The notes under the pieces: generated by a model | Told to the model about the DNA's origin: nothing | The model's database searches: none | The model's input: only the letters and a program-made list of their open reading frames with translations | Translations under genes and position numbers: made by a program | In this document: positions 48,116-61,110 of the stretch, piece by piece | Position numbering within the stretch: the stretch's first letter is position 1 | Layout of the letters: each line of letters begins with the position of its first letter | Assembly (NCBI RefSeq): GCF_018687715.1 | Contig: NC_056762.1 | Coordinates: forward strand, 34,770,864-34,834,863 | DNA length: 64,000 nucleotides | DNA from: Carya illinoinensis | Lineage: Eukaryota > Streptophyta > Magnoliopsida > Fagales > Juglandaceae | Reading direction: 5' to 3'

Positions 48116-48934
48116 AGTTTTTCTTTTTTTAATTAAATTTATCTGTTATTGATACATTCTCCAATTTGTATAATTTTGTTAATATTAATCAATGACTTTT
48201 TTCATTGGTTAGCTATTATTGTTAACAAACTTTGTAACTCTGTATACTATACTTTGTAAGTTTGGTAGTATTTAATCTATAAGGTTTAAGTTTTTTATAA
48301 TGATTTTGTGCATGGATAGAAGATGATAAACAAAACCTTACAACTGCTTAAACTACTATAGATAATAAACATAATACGGCTTTACTTGACATGTTCCATG
48401 TCAAGAGAACATTTTATAGGAAATGGAAGTTGAATAAATAGGAAAACAAAGTGCACTACTAATAACATGCTCAATTATAGTGGATTGCAAATAGTGGCGA
48501 GATGCAATGCTAACCATTTCAATGACTTAGTTTTTTTTTTTTAATCAAATTTATTTGTTATTGATACATTCTCCAATTTGTATAATGTTGTTAATATTGA
48601 TCAATGACTTTTTTTTTTTTCTTTTGTTAACTATTATTGTTAACAAACTTTGTAACTATGCATGCTATACTTTATAAGTTTGGTAATATTTATTCTAGAA
48701 TATTTAAGTTTTTTACAATGATTTTGTGCATAGATAGAAGATGATAAACAAAATATTACAATTGCTTAAACTATTATGGATAATGAACATAATACAGCTT
48801 TACTTGGCATATTCCATATCAAGAGAACATTTTTTAGGAAATAGAATTTGAACAAACAGGAAAATAAAGTGCACTACTAATAACATGCTCAATTATAGTG
48901 GATTGCAAATATTCTACTTTTGGAAATATAATTC
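48116..48934. repeat. Intergenic DNA with a direct repeat between the Harbinger genes
   Basis: The segment at about 48070-48480 (from ATAGTGGCGAGA) is repeated at about 48490-48910 with many substitutions. Both include ATTGATACATTCTCCAATTTG, AAACTTTGTAACTCTG-like and TAGAAGATGATAAACAAAA words, so a 410-bp tandem duplication occurred here. Confidence 0.7.
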
Positions 48935-50240
48935 TCATTGATGCTCAATTAAGTCTGATTGGAGCTGATATGCCAAAGTGTCTCTAATTTCAAAAAGACC
49001 CCGAATGAACTCCATAAGCTCACTTGTAGGATTGTGTGAGAGTTAAGGAAGATCATCATCAACTTGATCGCACTCAAACTCGAGACCTTGATTATCATCA
49101 CGCTCTTTTTCAATGATCATGTTATTTAGAATAACACATATTTTTATTATATTTGTTATATCTCTAATCTTGAAAATTTGAACAGATCCACAAACGATTA
49201 CGAAGCGTTGTTGAATGACTTCAAATGCATGCTCTATATCCTTTTTTGCTTATTCGTGTGATGCTACAAACTATTTCTTCTTATTCCCTTGTGCAGATGG
49301 AATAGTCTTCACAAATATTGACCACTTTGGATAAATACCATCAGCAAAGTAGTACCTTATAATGTAATCATTGCCATTGATTGAGTAATTTACTATAGAA
49401 GCATGCCCTTGGGCAAGTTTAGTGAAAATAAAAGATTTCCTAGAATATTGATATTGTTATGCAAATCGAGAAATCCAAAAAATTCATGTCATATCCAAAA
49501 ATCATATGAAGCAACCGCTTTTAGTATAATAGTTGGTTCACGACAATGGCCGAAGTATATACATTTCCAAGAAATGGGACAATTCCTTCACTTCCAATGC
49601 ATGCAATCAATATTTTCTAGCATCCATGGGAATCCACGTTATTTACCAATAGTGAGCAATTGAGCAATATTAGTAGCATTGGAGACCTCAAATATTCATT
49701 AGAAAAAAACATTTACGATTTCGGTTACAAGTTTTTTTAGGCTCTCCATTACGATGATTTCTCCAATCCATATGTATTCATCTATAAAATTAGTAGTTAT
49801 TCCATATACAAACATTCTAAGTTTATCTTTTGCAAGGAAGATAGACCGAGTCTTCAAGCATTATATCTTCTCTGGATGAAGTATGGCTCATTAGGCTCTC
49901 TCTCTCTCTCTCATGTTGAATGTGAAGAAACAGATGACGACTCATACAAAATCTTCTTTAAAATAGATTCAAGGGATATTCTGGAGTTTATGCAAAATAG
50001 TCACAAAATAGTCGTTCATGCCTTTCAATATAATCATGCCAAATATACTTATGACGTTGGCAATTGTGACAATGAGTCAATGAGTCAATGTTGATCTATC
50101 ATCATTATTAAGAACAACCTCCAACTCATCTTTAGATGATATGTTTAGCAACAATTTGTCAAAGAATGAACAAGTCATTTAAGAAGCAGTGAAAAATAAG
50201 GCCAAAATGAATTTTCTCTAAAGATGAAATGAGATTTAGG
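48935..50240 (-). pseudogene. PIF/Harbinger transposase (DDE_Tnp_4), decayed
   Basis: Minus strand, convergent with ORF1. Pieces appear in family order: YPLNLF and MSRHLFLHI (near 49930), SIDCMHWKWKNCP (near 49590, holding the second-metal aspartate region), the KAVASYDLWIWHEFFG region (near 49490), YYLADGIYPKW (near 49340), IEHAFEVIQQRF (near 49210) and CVILNNMIIE (near 49115). Several stops and frameshifts separate them. A GA microsatellite interrupts the N-terminal part near 49898-49912. It would catalyse cut-and-paste transposition in an intact element. Confidence 0.85.
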
Positions 50241-51389
50241 CTGATGAATAAGTGAATGGAACCAAAAAGTCCTCATATTTAGATACCAAAAAGGGAACCG
50301 TTGCAAAAAATATGGGAGTTAGAAAAAAGTTCAAAAATATTACCTTACATATAAAACAAAAAATATTACCATTATATAAAGAACAAAAATATTACTGTTT
50401 ACGTAGATAAGATGTGTTACCTTTGGACAAAAGACAAAAAATATTACAGTTTCAATTCAAAGAATGTGTGTTACCATTAGACAAATAATAGAAAATATTA
50501 CCGTTGCTTTTGTATAGAAGATGTGTTACCATTAGATAAAAAATAAAAAATATTATCGTTATATGTGAATCAAAATATTACCGTTAGATAAAGAATAAAA
50601 AATATTACCATTACATCTCAAACAAAACCCTAATCTTCATTTTTATTTATCTTTCATAAATACTATCGCATTGGAAAATGTACATACTTAAAAAAAATAT
50701 CAATTTTAATACTTAATAATAACAACCTATTATTCTACTCCGAAAAAAAATAGGATTCCTACTTACAAAATTAGGTAGAATGTGATAGTTGAAAACGTAA
50801 GAAAAAAGAATTAGTAGTTAAATTTGGAAATGGAAGTGAGAGAAAGAATTAATAAAAAAAAATAGAGAAACATAATTTTAATAGAATAGAGAAATGATAG
50901 GAAATGAGATGTATAACTCTATGAGATTTTTTGAGATGAGTAAAATTTATGATAAAATTTCGGAAAATGCAGTTTTTAATCAATTCATAAGAAAAATTAT
51001 AGAAAACTGCATGTTAATGTTCTAAATGCATGAACACATCAGCATGCATGTCTTGCTTATGATACACATACAAAGATAATGAGTAATGACCAAATCAAAA
51101 ATAAAAAGTAGTGTAAGTCCTATAAAGAAACCCAGGTGCGCATGTATTGTATCATATCACTGATACTATTGGAAATTCGAAATATTGCGGATCCTAATCT
51201 ATTTCATGTAGTATATAATTTAGAGACCCATCTCGAGTATTTTCCAATTATTGCATGTTTGGATTTATAGTGAAAAAGCTTATAATTTTAAGACTTATCA
51301 CTTATACTTTTAAGTAATAAGTTCTATTTGTAAAAAGTTATTTACTGTTTGGTTACCATATATTTAAAACACTTAAAAAAATGTTATAT
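50241..51389. other. AT-rich non-coding DNA, no gene recognised
   Basis: From about 50290 to 50610 a short phrase (AAAAATATTACCGTTA-type) recurs about eight times in imperfect tandem order. From about 51255 begins the left arm of a MITE-like element into which a LINE is inserted. Confidence 0.5.
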
Positions 51390-52076
51390 TTTTTTTTAAA
51401 CAAAAAGACGAAGATCACATTTTCATGAGTGATCTCCTCTAAATTTTATTAAAAGCTCTCATTTATAGCCGTAGAAAACCGTTGTAACAATAAAATACTT
51501 GGGGGCTATAAAAATGTCAAACCCAAATATGCCAAAAACCACTAAAAATAAAGCAAAGAAACACATGCAATTCTAAAAAACCAACCGTGTAAAATAAAAA
51601 ACTACACTTACTTTCTTCTCAAATATGGCAAACCACCCTTCTCAAGTCTTAACAAACCTCTTGCCGACCAAGTAAGCTCCAAAGTAGAAGAATAAGTAGA
51701 ATCACCCTCCTTAGCTCGAGATTTAGCCAAAATGTCAGCCGCCGCATTGCAATCCCGATAGATGTGTCTACAAGTGAAACGAATCTAACTAAGAAGGCTT
51801 ATGATTTCTTCCCAATAATCTTCTAGATACCACAAACCACACCTTCCATTACCAATCTAGTCAATAATTAGTCTTGAATCCATCTCAATCTTAATAGCAT
51901 CACAACCTATACGCCTAGCATGCCTTAAACCATAATTAAACCCATAAACTTAGCATGGTTATTAGAGCAGCGACCAATAGGAATAGAAAAACCCAAATGC
52001 AACTCAACATCATGATCACGAATTACTCCTCCTACTCCTTAAGCACCTGGGTTACCAAATGAGCATCCATTAAATT
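51390..52076 (-). mobile_element. LINE 3' fragment (RNase H domain) with target duplication
   Basis: On the minus strand an RNase H domain is readable despite stops: IEMDSRLIIDWI (near 51880), GLWYLEDYWEEIISLL (near 51820), CRHIYRDCNAAADILAKSRA (near 51750). An A-rich 3' tail ends at 51390. Flanks share AAAAAAATGTTATAT (51375-51389) and AAAAAAATGTTACAT (about 52080-52094), a target duplication that fixes both ends. It is a 5'-truncated L1-type insertion. Confidence 0.8.
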
Positions 52077-52549
52077 AAAAAAAAAATGTTACATGTTTGA
52101 AAATAAATTAAAAAAGTAGTTTCTGAGGTGGAAATGATAATTATTTGATTTTTAAAGTATTTTAACCATATTCTTAAAAATTTAAAAGTTATAATTATCT
52201 TAAAATTATATAGATATTTTTGCTCATTAATTATCTTTTTAAAATTTGAACTACATCCCAGATTTTTTAGAAAAGTACGTTTAAAGAAAAGCATCAAAAT
52301 TCAAACTTATTTTTTAGCTTATTTGAAATTAAAAAGTATTTTAATATGTAATATTCAAATAACATAATTTTTTCATTAAAAAACTTTTAAAATTATTTAA
52401 ACACTTTTTAAGACTCCTAACCAACCTCAAATAGATCGTAGGTAACTAATCAGCTAGACAAGAATATCAAACTCATAACTTGGATCCAAATGGCTATAAT
52501 CTATATATCTCCCCCACTATAAACGAACCCAACTCCTCAATCTGTAACT

Positions 52550-52815
52550 AGGGCTGAGCAGAAATCCGAAAATCCGACTCCGGCTCCGACTCTGCTCCGG
52601 CTCCGCTCCGACTTCGACGAATCGGAGTCGGAGTCGGAGTTTTTTTTTTCCTGGAAGTCGGAGTCGAGTCGGAGTCGGAGGTGGAGGTGTCCCGACTCCG
52701 ACTCCGCTCCGATCCGACTCTGACACACCGACTCCGACTTCCATCCGACTCCGACTCCGGCTTCCACTCCGACTCCGACTCCGACTTCCACTCCGACTCT
52801 GACTCCGATATTGTG
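52550..52815. repeat. GACTCC-rich tandem repeat block
   Basis: About 250 bp dominated by CGACTCCGACTC words in both orientations (GGAGTCGGAGTC at about 52623-52680). The left edge reads GGGCTGAGCAGAAATCCGAA, which looks like a hAT-type transposon end. Frames through it encode Ser/Arg or Glu/Ser strings only because of the repeat. Confidence 0.75.
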
Positions 52816-52829
52816 CATATTTTATAAAA

Positions 52830-53770
52830 ATATGTGTTATCAATATATTAACATCTAATAAATAATAATGTATAAACATTATAATGAATAATATAAGTTA
52901 ATATAGTTAGTATAAGTTAATTTACATTACTAATTTACTATAAGTTACTATAAGTTAATATAGTTATTAGTTACACTATAAGTTACTAATTACTATACCT
53001 TATATAGTTAGTTTACATTACTAATTTACTATAAGTTATTATAAGTTAATATAGTTACTATATAAGTTACCATACCTAGTGCCTTAATTTACATTACTAA
53101 TTTACTATAAGTTACTATAAGGTACTATACCTTATATAGTTAATTTACATTACTAATTTACTATAAGTTACTATATAAGTTACTATAAGTTACTATATAA
53201 GTTACTATAGCTTATTTTATATTTAACATTACTAGTTTACTATAAGTCAATATATAATATATAGTTATATATATACTATATATATATTAAGGGCTTATAT
53301 AGTATATAGTTACTATAATATGTATTTTTTATGTATTAATCATATGTATTTATATGTTTTATATAACTATACCTTATATAGTTAATTGACATTACTAATT
53401 TACTATAAGTTACTATATAATAATATAGTTACTATATAAGTTACTATACCTTATTTAGTTAATTTACATTACTAATTTACTATAAGTTACTATATAAGTT
53501 ACTATATAAGTTACTATAGTTTATTTTATATTTTATATTACTAATTTAATATAAGTTAATATAGACTATATAGTTACTATATAAGTTACTATAGCTTGTT
53601 TTATATTTTACAATTTACATTACTAGTTTACTATAAGTTAATATATAATATATAGTTATATTATATATAATTATAGATTATATATATAATTATACTATAT
53701 ATATTAAGGGCTTATATAATATATAGTATATATAGTAACTTATATAGTATATATAATATATACAGACTGT
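52830..53770. repeat. AT-rich satellite-like array
   Basis: About 0.9 kb built from TTACTATAAGTTACTATA and AATTTACATTACTAATTTA phrases repeated a dozen or more times in variable order. No coding. Probably the core of the element whose left end is the GACTCC block. Confidence 0.75.
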
Positions 53771-54749
53771 AACTTTACTTGCATCTTCTTCCTCAAGTCA
53801 CCGTTTTCTTCCTCTTATAAACTCATATATAGATCTTTATGTATGATGTTCTGTATGATCTTATGTACTATTACAAAGCACAACAAAATGAGTTGGCGGG
53901 CAGGCATTATTGTAAGGAAGAAAAATGATAGTTGTAATCGAGGATGTAAGTGTTGCACACTTTTTTTAAAAAATTGAATAAATATAAAATTCATATAAAA
54001 ATATTAAATTTTAATGGGAGATTTTATTTTTTTAAATAAATATGCGACATTTATATAACTTATAATTATATCTAATATTATTTTTTAAATAGTTAAAAAT
54101 ATTATTACTACCATATGTATGTATTTTTAATAACATTTAAAAAATAAAAAATACACAAAAAAGTTAATTTGAAATAATTGGGAAGTTGAAAAATGATGGC
54201 AAATAATACCACGCTATTGCTAGTTGGCAAACTTGCTTTTGTTTTTCATAAAAACCAAAAAAAAAAAAAGGGGGAGGAGGTTGGCAAACTGCCAAACCCC
54301 TCCTTGAGTCTGACGCACGCACAATTATTAGTGACTGACTTTGGTCCTTTGCCAGCCCATTCCAACACTATTTAGTACCAACAAACCAACCCCATCACAT
54401 GTCATTTTGTCACCGAATTTAAAATTTCATAATAACGAGGCGTTTGGTTAATTAAAAATTTTATCTCATTTTATTTTAATTTATTATTATAAATTTTTCA
54501 GATTTTAATATAAAATATATTAAATAATTTAATTTTTTTAAATTTTAATATAAAATTAATATTTAAAAATTATATTATAATAATATTTTATTTATTATTA
54601 TTTAAAATATCTCATTTTACCTTATTTATGTAACTAAAGGATATCTCGATTTTCAAAGATTTCTCGTTTTTTTTTACCTTAACCAGAGTAGGATTTCTTT
54701 GGGTGATAGGCCACAGGGACTAGGCCGATGATTGCTATTGATAAGTGCA

Positions 54750-54783
<34 letters not shown>

Positions 54784-54929
54784 CAATTTTGATACAGATA
54801 GTCGAGATGCATAACCGTTTGAGAAATCGACTGGCCACATCAGTCGAAATATTTAAAAAAAGAAAAAAGAAAAAAAAAACTGGTGAAAATGAAAGAAATA
54901 GTGGGTCTCCATCTTCGTGGGTATTGAAG
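53771..54929. other. Intergenic, MITE debris and (TA)n
   Basis: No gene. A segment starting GGCGTTTGGTTAAT (about 54440) and ending ATGTAACTAAAGG (about 54642) looks like a worn MITE. A (TA)n run spans about 54759-54782. Confidence 0.4.
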
Positions 54930-56749
54930 AACTGCATAAAAATTATTGCAGCGCTTAAAATGGTTGTAAAAAAATATATAAACTACTGCATATACTTATT
55001 TCCAGCGCTTCTAAATTTCTTATACAATTGCCGTTATTATAGCGTCTTTTTTATCCAAAATAGCAAAAAAAAAAAAAATATCGCTGCTTAAAATATTTTT
55101 AGCAACGATTTTTTTCCTTGCTAACTCTACAAACATCACTGTAACTGCCCGCAAGCCTATAAAGATATATCGTTGAGATTTCTTATTTCCAGTATTTTAA
55201 ATCTTTGCAAATACTCTCTAAATCTCTACAATTGAGCTCAAGTATTTGCATCGATTATCTTCAAAATTGTTGTAAATATCTATTTTCAGCGTAACCTTGA
55301 TGCTGAAAATGCAACTAAAAGTACTGCAATTAGCTGAAAAACTGCTGCAAAACTGATTATATTGTCTGAAAAATCGTTGCAGAAGAGTAATTACAGCATT
55401 ACAAATCACTGCAATTGCTCTGAAAAGCGCTACAATTAATGATGTAATACCAGCGCTTTATTTTAGAATTGTTGGAAATGCTTATTTTCAACGTAATTTA
55501 TATGCTGAAAATGGACCTAAAAGCGCTGCAAGTAAGAATGTGATTGAATATATATATGAAAAATAGCTGTTAACGTAAATTTTCAGCGTTTAAAAGTGCT
55601 GCATTCCCTCTAAAAAGCGCTGGAATTAAGCTTGCAATAGCAGCGATTTTTTAGTCATTGTTGCAAATTTTCTTTTCCAGTGTAATATAAATACTGAAAA
55701 TTCAACCAAAAGTGCTGTGATTAAGTTGCTCAATTCCAGCGAGTTATTGGATAATTGTTGAAAATAATATTTTTTAGCGGAATAAAAATGCTGCAACTAA
55801 TTCAAAAGCGCTACAAAAAGGGTAAGGCTGTAAATAAAAGCGTTGTTAAAGTGTAATTGCAGTATTTGGGATCGCTGAAAATTCTTAAAAATTGCTGGAT
55901 TTGAATATGCAATTGCAGCGATTTTGAGAAATTTGTTACAAATAATAATATGCAGCGGAATAAAAATGTTGGAAATATACGTTAAAGCACTGCAATTAGG
56001 AGAAATTGTTTGATCATTCTGGAAAACAGAGGACTAGGCACTTCGGACTAGAAATGGAGGCACGGAATCGTCTATTCCAGCGAAGGTGGAAACATAATCA
56101 TTCAGCTTCCCAAACGGAGACTACAACCAAATAAAATAGAAGGACATGTGCACACTAGGGTTTACGATTGGGAGATCAAAATCTTCTTTAAAAAATCTGA
56201 ACAAAAACAGCGCTAAAAATGGAATGAAAGCTTAATGGGAGAAATTGTTGGAAAGTGGCTAGAGGTGGAGAAGCTCAAGCCACTCGAGAACGCAAGGAAA
56301 CTAGGTTTTCGTTGGGGTGGATTGAGCTCCGACGAAGCTTGATGGGAATGGGTTGAAGTGAAACAGGACTGTTGCAAATCGGTTAGACTGCGCAAACGTG
56401 AGGGAAAAAAAACTTAGGGGGAAATATAAAAGTGAAATAAGGTGTTTGGCGCGGCCATGAGTTGTAGTAGCGAACAATACAGTGCTGCAAAATCAATTTG
56501 CTAACTCGGACGGAAAAACTCGTTGCAATAACACTAAAAAGTGCTGCAATTTTTGGCAATGAACAGGCTTCTTTTTGCAGCAATAATTTTCGTTGTAATA
56601 AGTAAAAAATCGCTGCAAATAGTCTTAAAAGAAAATTACTATTTTACAAGTATGCAGCGTTGTAAAATCGCTGCTTTTAACATGCTACTGCAGCGATTTT
56701 AATTTCAACAAAAATAAAATCGCTGGAAAAGGTCCGATTTCTTGTAGTG
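54930..56749. mobile_element. CACTA (En/Spm) element fragment or non-autonomous copy
   Basis: The right end, reverse complemented, is CACTACAAGAAATCGG (56749 leftward), the signature CACTA terminus. From there to about 54935 the sequence is filled with more than 20 copies of GCAGCG/CGCTGC words followed by T- or A-runs, in both orientations. These are subterminal repeats that in the superfamily bind the transposase. The left terminus is not recognisable; it may be worn or deleted. The frame at 56395-56213 is inside the element and has no known domain. Confidence 0.7.
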
Positions 56750-58525
56750 AGATCTTTGTGGGTCTCTGGTTCAACTGAAGTTCGTGTGGGTAAATCTTCA
56801 GTGTTGGGTCTCTCATCCATTTCTGTTCATGGGTAGATCTTGCTGATGATTGACGCCATTTCAAACTTCTATTTGTAAGTAGATCTTTAAAGAAAAATAG
56901 CAAGAAGCAAAACTTGCCGCACACAACATCCAGAATCTAACAAGGAAATTTCAATTTTCTTTTCCAAAAGAAAATCACGAACTACACCTTTTTTTTTTTA
57001 CACCAAAATTTGGTTCGCTCAGTTAAGTTTTCTATACACTTGGAATGTTCAGTTCAATCAGTACTCAAAGAATTTATATTTACAGCTTGGCTTTCATAGC
57101 TATGAGGATAAAATTTGGTTTGCCAACCCTGTCCAGCAAATGCCTTTACAAATGTCCTATATCATCTCCACCCCCTGCCTTCTAAAAGGTCTGCTCTCAC
57201 TGAAACCATGTTGGCCTCCTCAACTTTTCTTATTTTCCTTGCGAACTTGGAGGCACCGCTATCTATTTTTAGATTTATCTTCAATGGGTTTGAAAAATAG
57301 AAATAAGCAGTAACACTGTGCAGATCAAGGCGATGAAGATCAAAGTTGTCTTTCATAGAGTGAGAGTTATATGCCAATAAGTAGAACCGGAATGAAAAGT
57401 GTGCAAGATCCTCAATTGTTTCAAGGAGGAAAAATCGAATAAAATAATAGAAAGTGCAATTTCTCAATGAAACAAGGCTTCGTGGGAAGAAGAAGATGCA
57501 AATAAGATGAGAAGAAGAACCTGCAAAGAAGAAGCTTCGAAGACAAAGCTGCGGCAACCACGAACGACTCTGTTTGGGAAGAAGGCTTTCAAGGACATAG
57601 ACTAGAATAGATGGACTTCATGTTTGTCTGTGGGAAGGCGAAGGGAGGCAGGGCAGTATTGATGGAACGATGCGTTTTGATAAAAATTTTCCACGATGGC
57701 AGTCAACTCCTCAGTGGTTAGGTTGGGTGACTGTTTTGAGCGTTTTTCTATATATATATATATTGGATTTTGTTTTAAATATTTTTTAAATCTCTTTAAA
57801 TATTTTTAAAAAATTACAAACTCATTTAAAAATATTTTCTCAATAATTAAGTAAAAGAATATGAAAAATAAAATAAAATATCAATTCATAAATTTTCTCA
57901 TAATGTAGCTTCAGTGGATGCAATGTTTTCCTTCTTTTATCTTAAAAAAATGCAGAAAAAAAGAACAGATTGTATTGTACCATGCAAAGTGAGTTTATTC
58001 TCACTTTTGATCAATAAAAGGGAATTGAATTCCACATTCTAAGTTTATGTGTACCGAGTTTGTTTTGAAGTATCAAAGTTGAACATCACACATCGCCACT
58101 CCAACTCTCATTTCCATGACCTTTTTCTTTTATCATAAAACTTAAAACTAAAAAATAACAAAATTTGCAAATGAATTCAATATTATATTTAATATTTAAT
58201 AAACACGGCATAATTATATACTTTACCTATAACTAGTTATTGTGTAATGCACAAGGGAGATCTAGACTACGTCTTGGCATGTTCTTTAAATGATCAGTCA
58301 ATGATATAATTGGAATCTCGTTACAACCATTATAACTAATAAGAACTTCTCATTTTTAAGTAATATGAGATCTCATACATTACATATATTTATCAATTAG
58401 TATGGAATATCACAAGTCATTCTTGAATACTATATGAAAAATGAGATTTTTTTAGATTAGTAACAATATTAACACATCTCAATTGTGAAATGTCTATTTT
58501 AGATTATGTGCTCACAATTTTCTAA
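56750..58525. other. Intergenic, no gene recognised
   Basis: Includes a moderately GC-rich block (56760-57700) with a 131-codon minus-strand frame (57557-57162) that I cannot assign to a family. From 58200 it has a worn copy of the 150-bp repeat seen at 38.3-38.7 kb. Confidence 0.4.
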
Positions 58526-59143
58526 GAGAATCCTTAATGGATTAGCCAAAGTTAAAGGACATTTTTTATGAATATAAGATGAATTTGACTTTTGGCTATT
58601 CCATTCACATAAGTCTCTATATTAGAATAACTATTTTTTCATTATATGACAATAAAATAATATAAGATGAATTTAATTTTGACTATTTACATCAAATCAC
58701 TGCTTCTCTCCTCTCCACCATGCACACAGTTTCTATCATCGATCATGTGAATTAGGACTTTACCAAACTCAGCATCTTCACATTCTCTAGACTTCCTCTT
58801 TCTCTCCATCTCTTCCTCACTCTTTTTGCTTAGAGGTCTCCCTCCAATGAATCTCGACGTTGTTATCTTGAGTGTCATTTGCTAGCGGAGTTGAGTAAGT
58901 AATGGTTGGACATTTCTCAGGTGGTCTCCTTCTCGTTTGCAACATCGACATATATTGTTGCCATTTCGGTTGCTATTTTAATAGACACTAGCAATCTTCT
59001 ATCGTGACCTTCGCCTTCTTATTCTCTTTATACAATATTTTGGCATTCTAAAGCTTAAATGAGTCAAGTGAGAATGTTAGGGTAAAAATCAGCTCAAGCT
59101 ATAAAAAAACATAAAGGAGAAACTAAATTATTACCTTGTCTTA

Positions 59144-59570
59144 CTAAGTGAAACCATTGGGATGTATTGACTCTACTCGAGCAATAGCAGCACAAAATTT
59201 ATTTGTGCATTTTTTGATATATTGACATCGATTGGTCAATGACACTAGAGAACGTTCAAGACTATTTGGTTTTTTATACTCATTGTAGTATGCACATATT
59301 CTCTCCCACATTTGAGTAGATTTTTTGTCAGTCACCCGTATAGCATCAATGCTAATGTTTAGCCAAACTGAAACGAGGAGACAGTCCTCCTTTGCAATTA
59401 AAGACACCTCGAAATGTTCTTTTAGAGGGTGGCATTTTTTCACCATCGAAATGTGAAGTTTGGACCAGAACATTATCATTTATGCTATGGAACGGGGTGC
59501 TGCATTCCCATTGTTCACCACTTTGTAAGAGAGTGGTGAAAAAATGATCCTCATCAAATGGTGCAGCCAT
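59144..59570 (-). pseudogene. PIF/Harbinger ORF1 fragment (Myb/trihelix-like)
   Basis: Two overlapping minus-strand frames. The first (59570-59352) gives an N-terminal tail. The second (59479-59144) has AKEDCLLVSVWLNISIDAI, DKKSTQMWERICAYYNEYKK, then SLTNRCQYIKKCTNKFCAAI, the same domain as the ORF1 at 47 kb but longer. The frame change near 59400 and the truncation after VESIHPNGF make it non-functional unless spliced. Confidence 0.75.
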
Positions 59571-60817
59571 CCTTCATCATATTATAATTTGTAATTATAA
59601 TAAATGGCCAGTTGGGGTAGAATATAATACAAACTAAGATGGTAAACAACCATATAAGAGTATCTTACGTAGATAAACAAATCTGGCTGCTTGGTTGAGC
59701 AAAGCTTTTCAACAGTTATAAAAGAGGTTCAGCAAATGTCCAATGTATAGTTTCAGCAACATCTAAGACGACACCAGAACTAGAATCTCAAATTTTAATA
59801 TTCTTGAGAAAGTAGATGGTCCATAATTTTAATTCCACAGTCATGCACACCAGCACATACTACTCTCATCCACCATTAAAGGCAAGAAGTTAATGTAATT
59901 TTAGAAGAAGAAGAAAAAACACACAGAGGCTCCTTATATTTTTTATGGTCCTGAAATAATATCCTCGATAAATCCACCATATTAAAAAGAATGAAATATT
60001 TGACACTGAGAACAAATTAAAAGACATAAATAAAGCCAGCAGCATGGCCACTTTTGAAACATAAATTTTAATTCCCAATCAAACATCCTATGACTATCCA
60101 CAGTCATGCACACCAGCACATGCTACTCTCATCCACCATCAAAGACAAGAAGTCTTCAATATTCAACAGCTAGTTGCCTCTGGTTAGAAAATTTTTCTTT
60201 GTGAAAATACAATGTGTGCAGATGGTAAACCCCAAATCAGATCCTAGAAACCCCCAAATAAACCTCAAAAAGATCTTCATAGGTGGTAAGCCCCAAATTC
60301 CTCAGTCCCAATCTTCTCTCCATATAACAAATGATAAATTAATGAACAAGATCAAGTTCATCTGCACATAGATTTAAAGAGAGAGAGAACCAGATGGGTT
60401 GAAAACACTGATAAATTTAGGTTTCTATTAAAATTCAAAATCTAACCCCATATCCTATAAAAATGAGTTTTTCTAAAAATCTCAAAATCTAACCCCAATC
60501 GAAAACCCTCTCGTAATTTGAGGTACTCAGCCTTATTGTAATTTAAGGTATTTCTCGCTATTTTCTAAACTTTTAATTTGTGTTTATCAGTGAGGAGAAT
60601 CGAAGATGGTTCATGGAGGCATAGTAAAAATCTCTGAGAAGTTAGATTTGAAAAGAAATGTTGATGCAAAAACTAAGATAATGGAACATACCTCAGTTTT
60701 TTGAACATTCGTATCGAGATCAAAGACAACTAGGTGAGGAAGATTTGGTGGAGATCGATTATATGCAGTTGTTGCTGAGTGCAGATCGATTATATGCAAT
60801 TGTTGCTGAGTGCCGTA

Positions 60818-60847
60818 TGAGAGAGAGAGAGAGAGAGAAAGAGAGAG
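60818..60847. repeat. (GA)n microsatellite
   Basis: Short, slightly imperfect GA run. A longer one lies at about 61074-61107 and another at about 62003-62020. Confidence 0.9.
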
Positions 60848-61067
60848 GCTAGGTTTTGTTTTCCTGAGTGGGAGGAAGATGAAATACCATCAGAGACAGG
60901 GAGAGGAAGAGACCACATGGGTGGTGCGATGGCGTCCCTGGTAGTTATCCACTAGCACATTCTACACTTTCATGAGCTGGAACGATGAAAGGAATTATAG
61001 AAATGAAAAGTGTGGGAAAAAGAATTCGAGGGAAAGAAACTGATGGTAATTGCGTTGAGAAAATATC

Positions 61068-61110
<43 letters not shown>

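Noticed and set aside
50290..50610. CRISPR-like array
   Set aside because: Repeats are imperfect and spacers are not unique; the DNA is eukaryotic.
52517..52879. 120-aa and 93-aa minus-strand frames rich in Arg/Ser or Glu/Ser, resembling an SR-type protein
   Set aside because: The composition comes entirely from the GACTCC repeat read in different frames; no RRM, no start context, no conserved domain.
57162..57557. 131-aa minus-strand frame as a gene
   Set aside because: No recognisable domain, no splice structure, and flanked by transposon debris; left unassigned.
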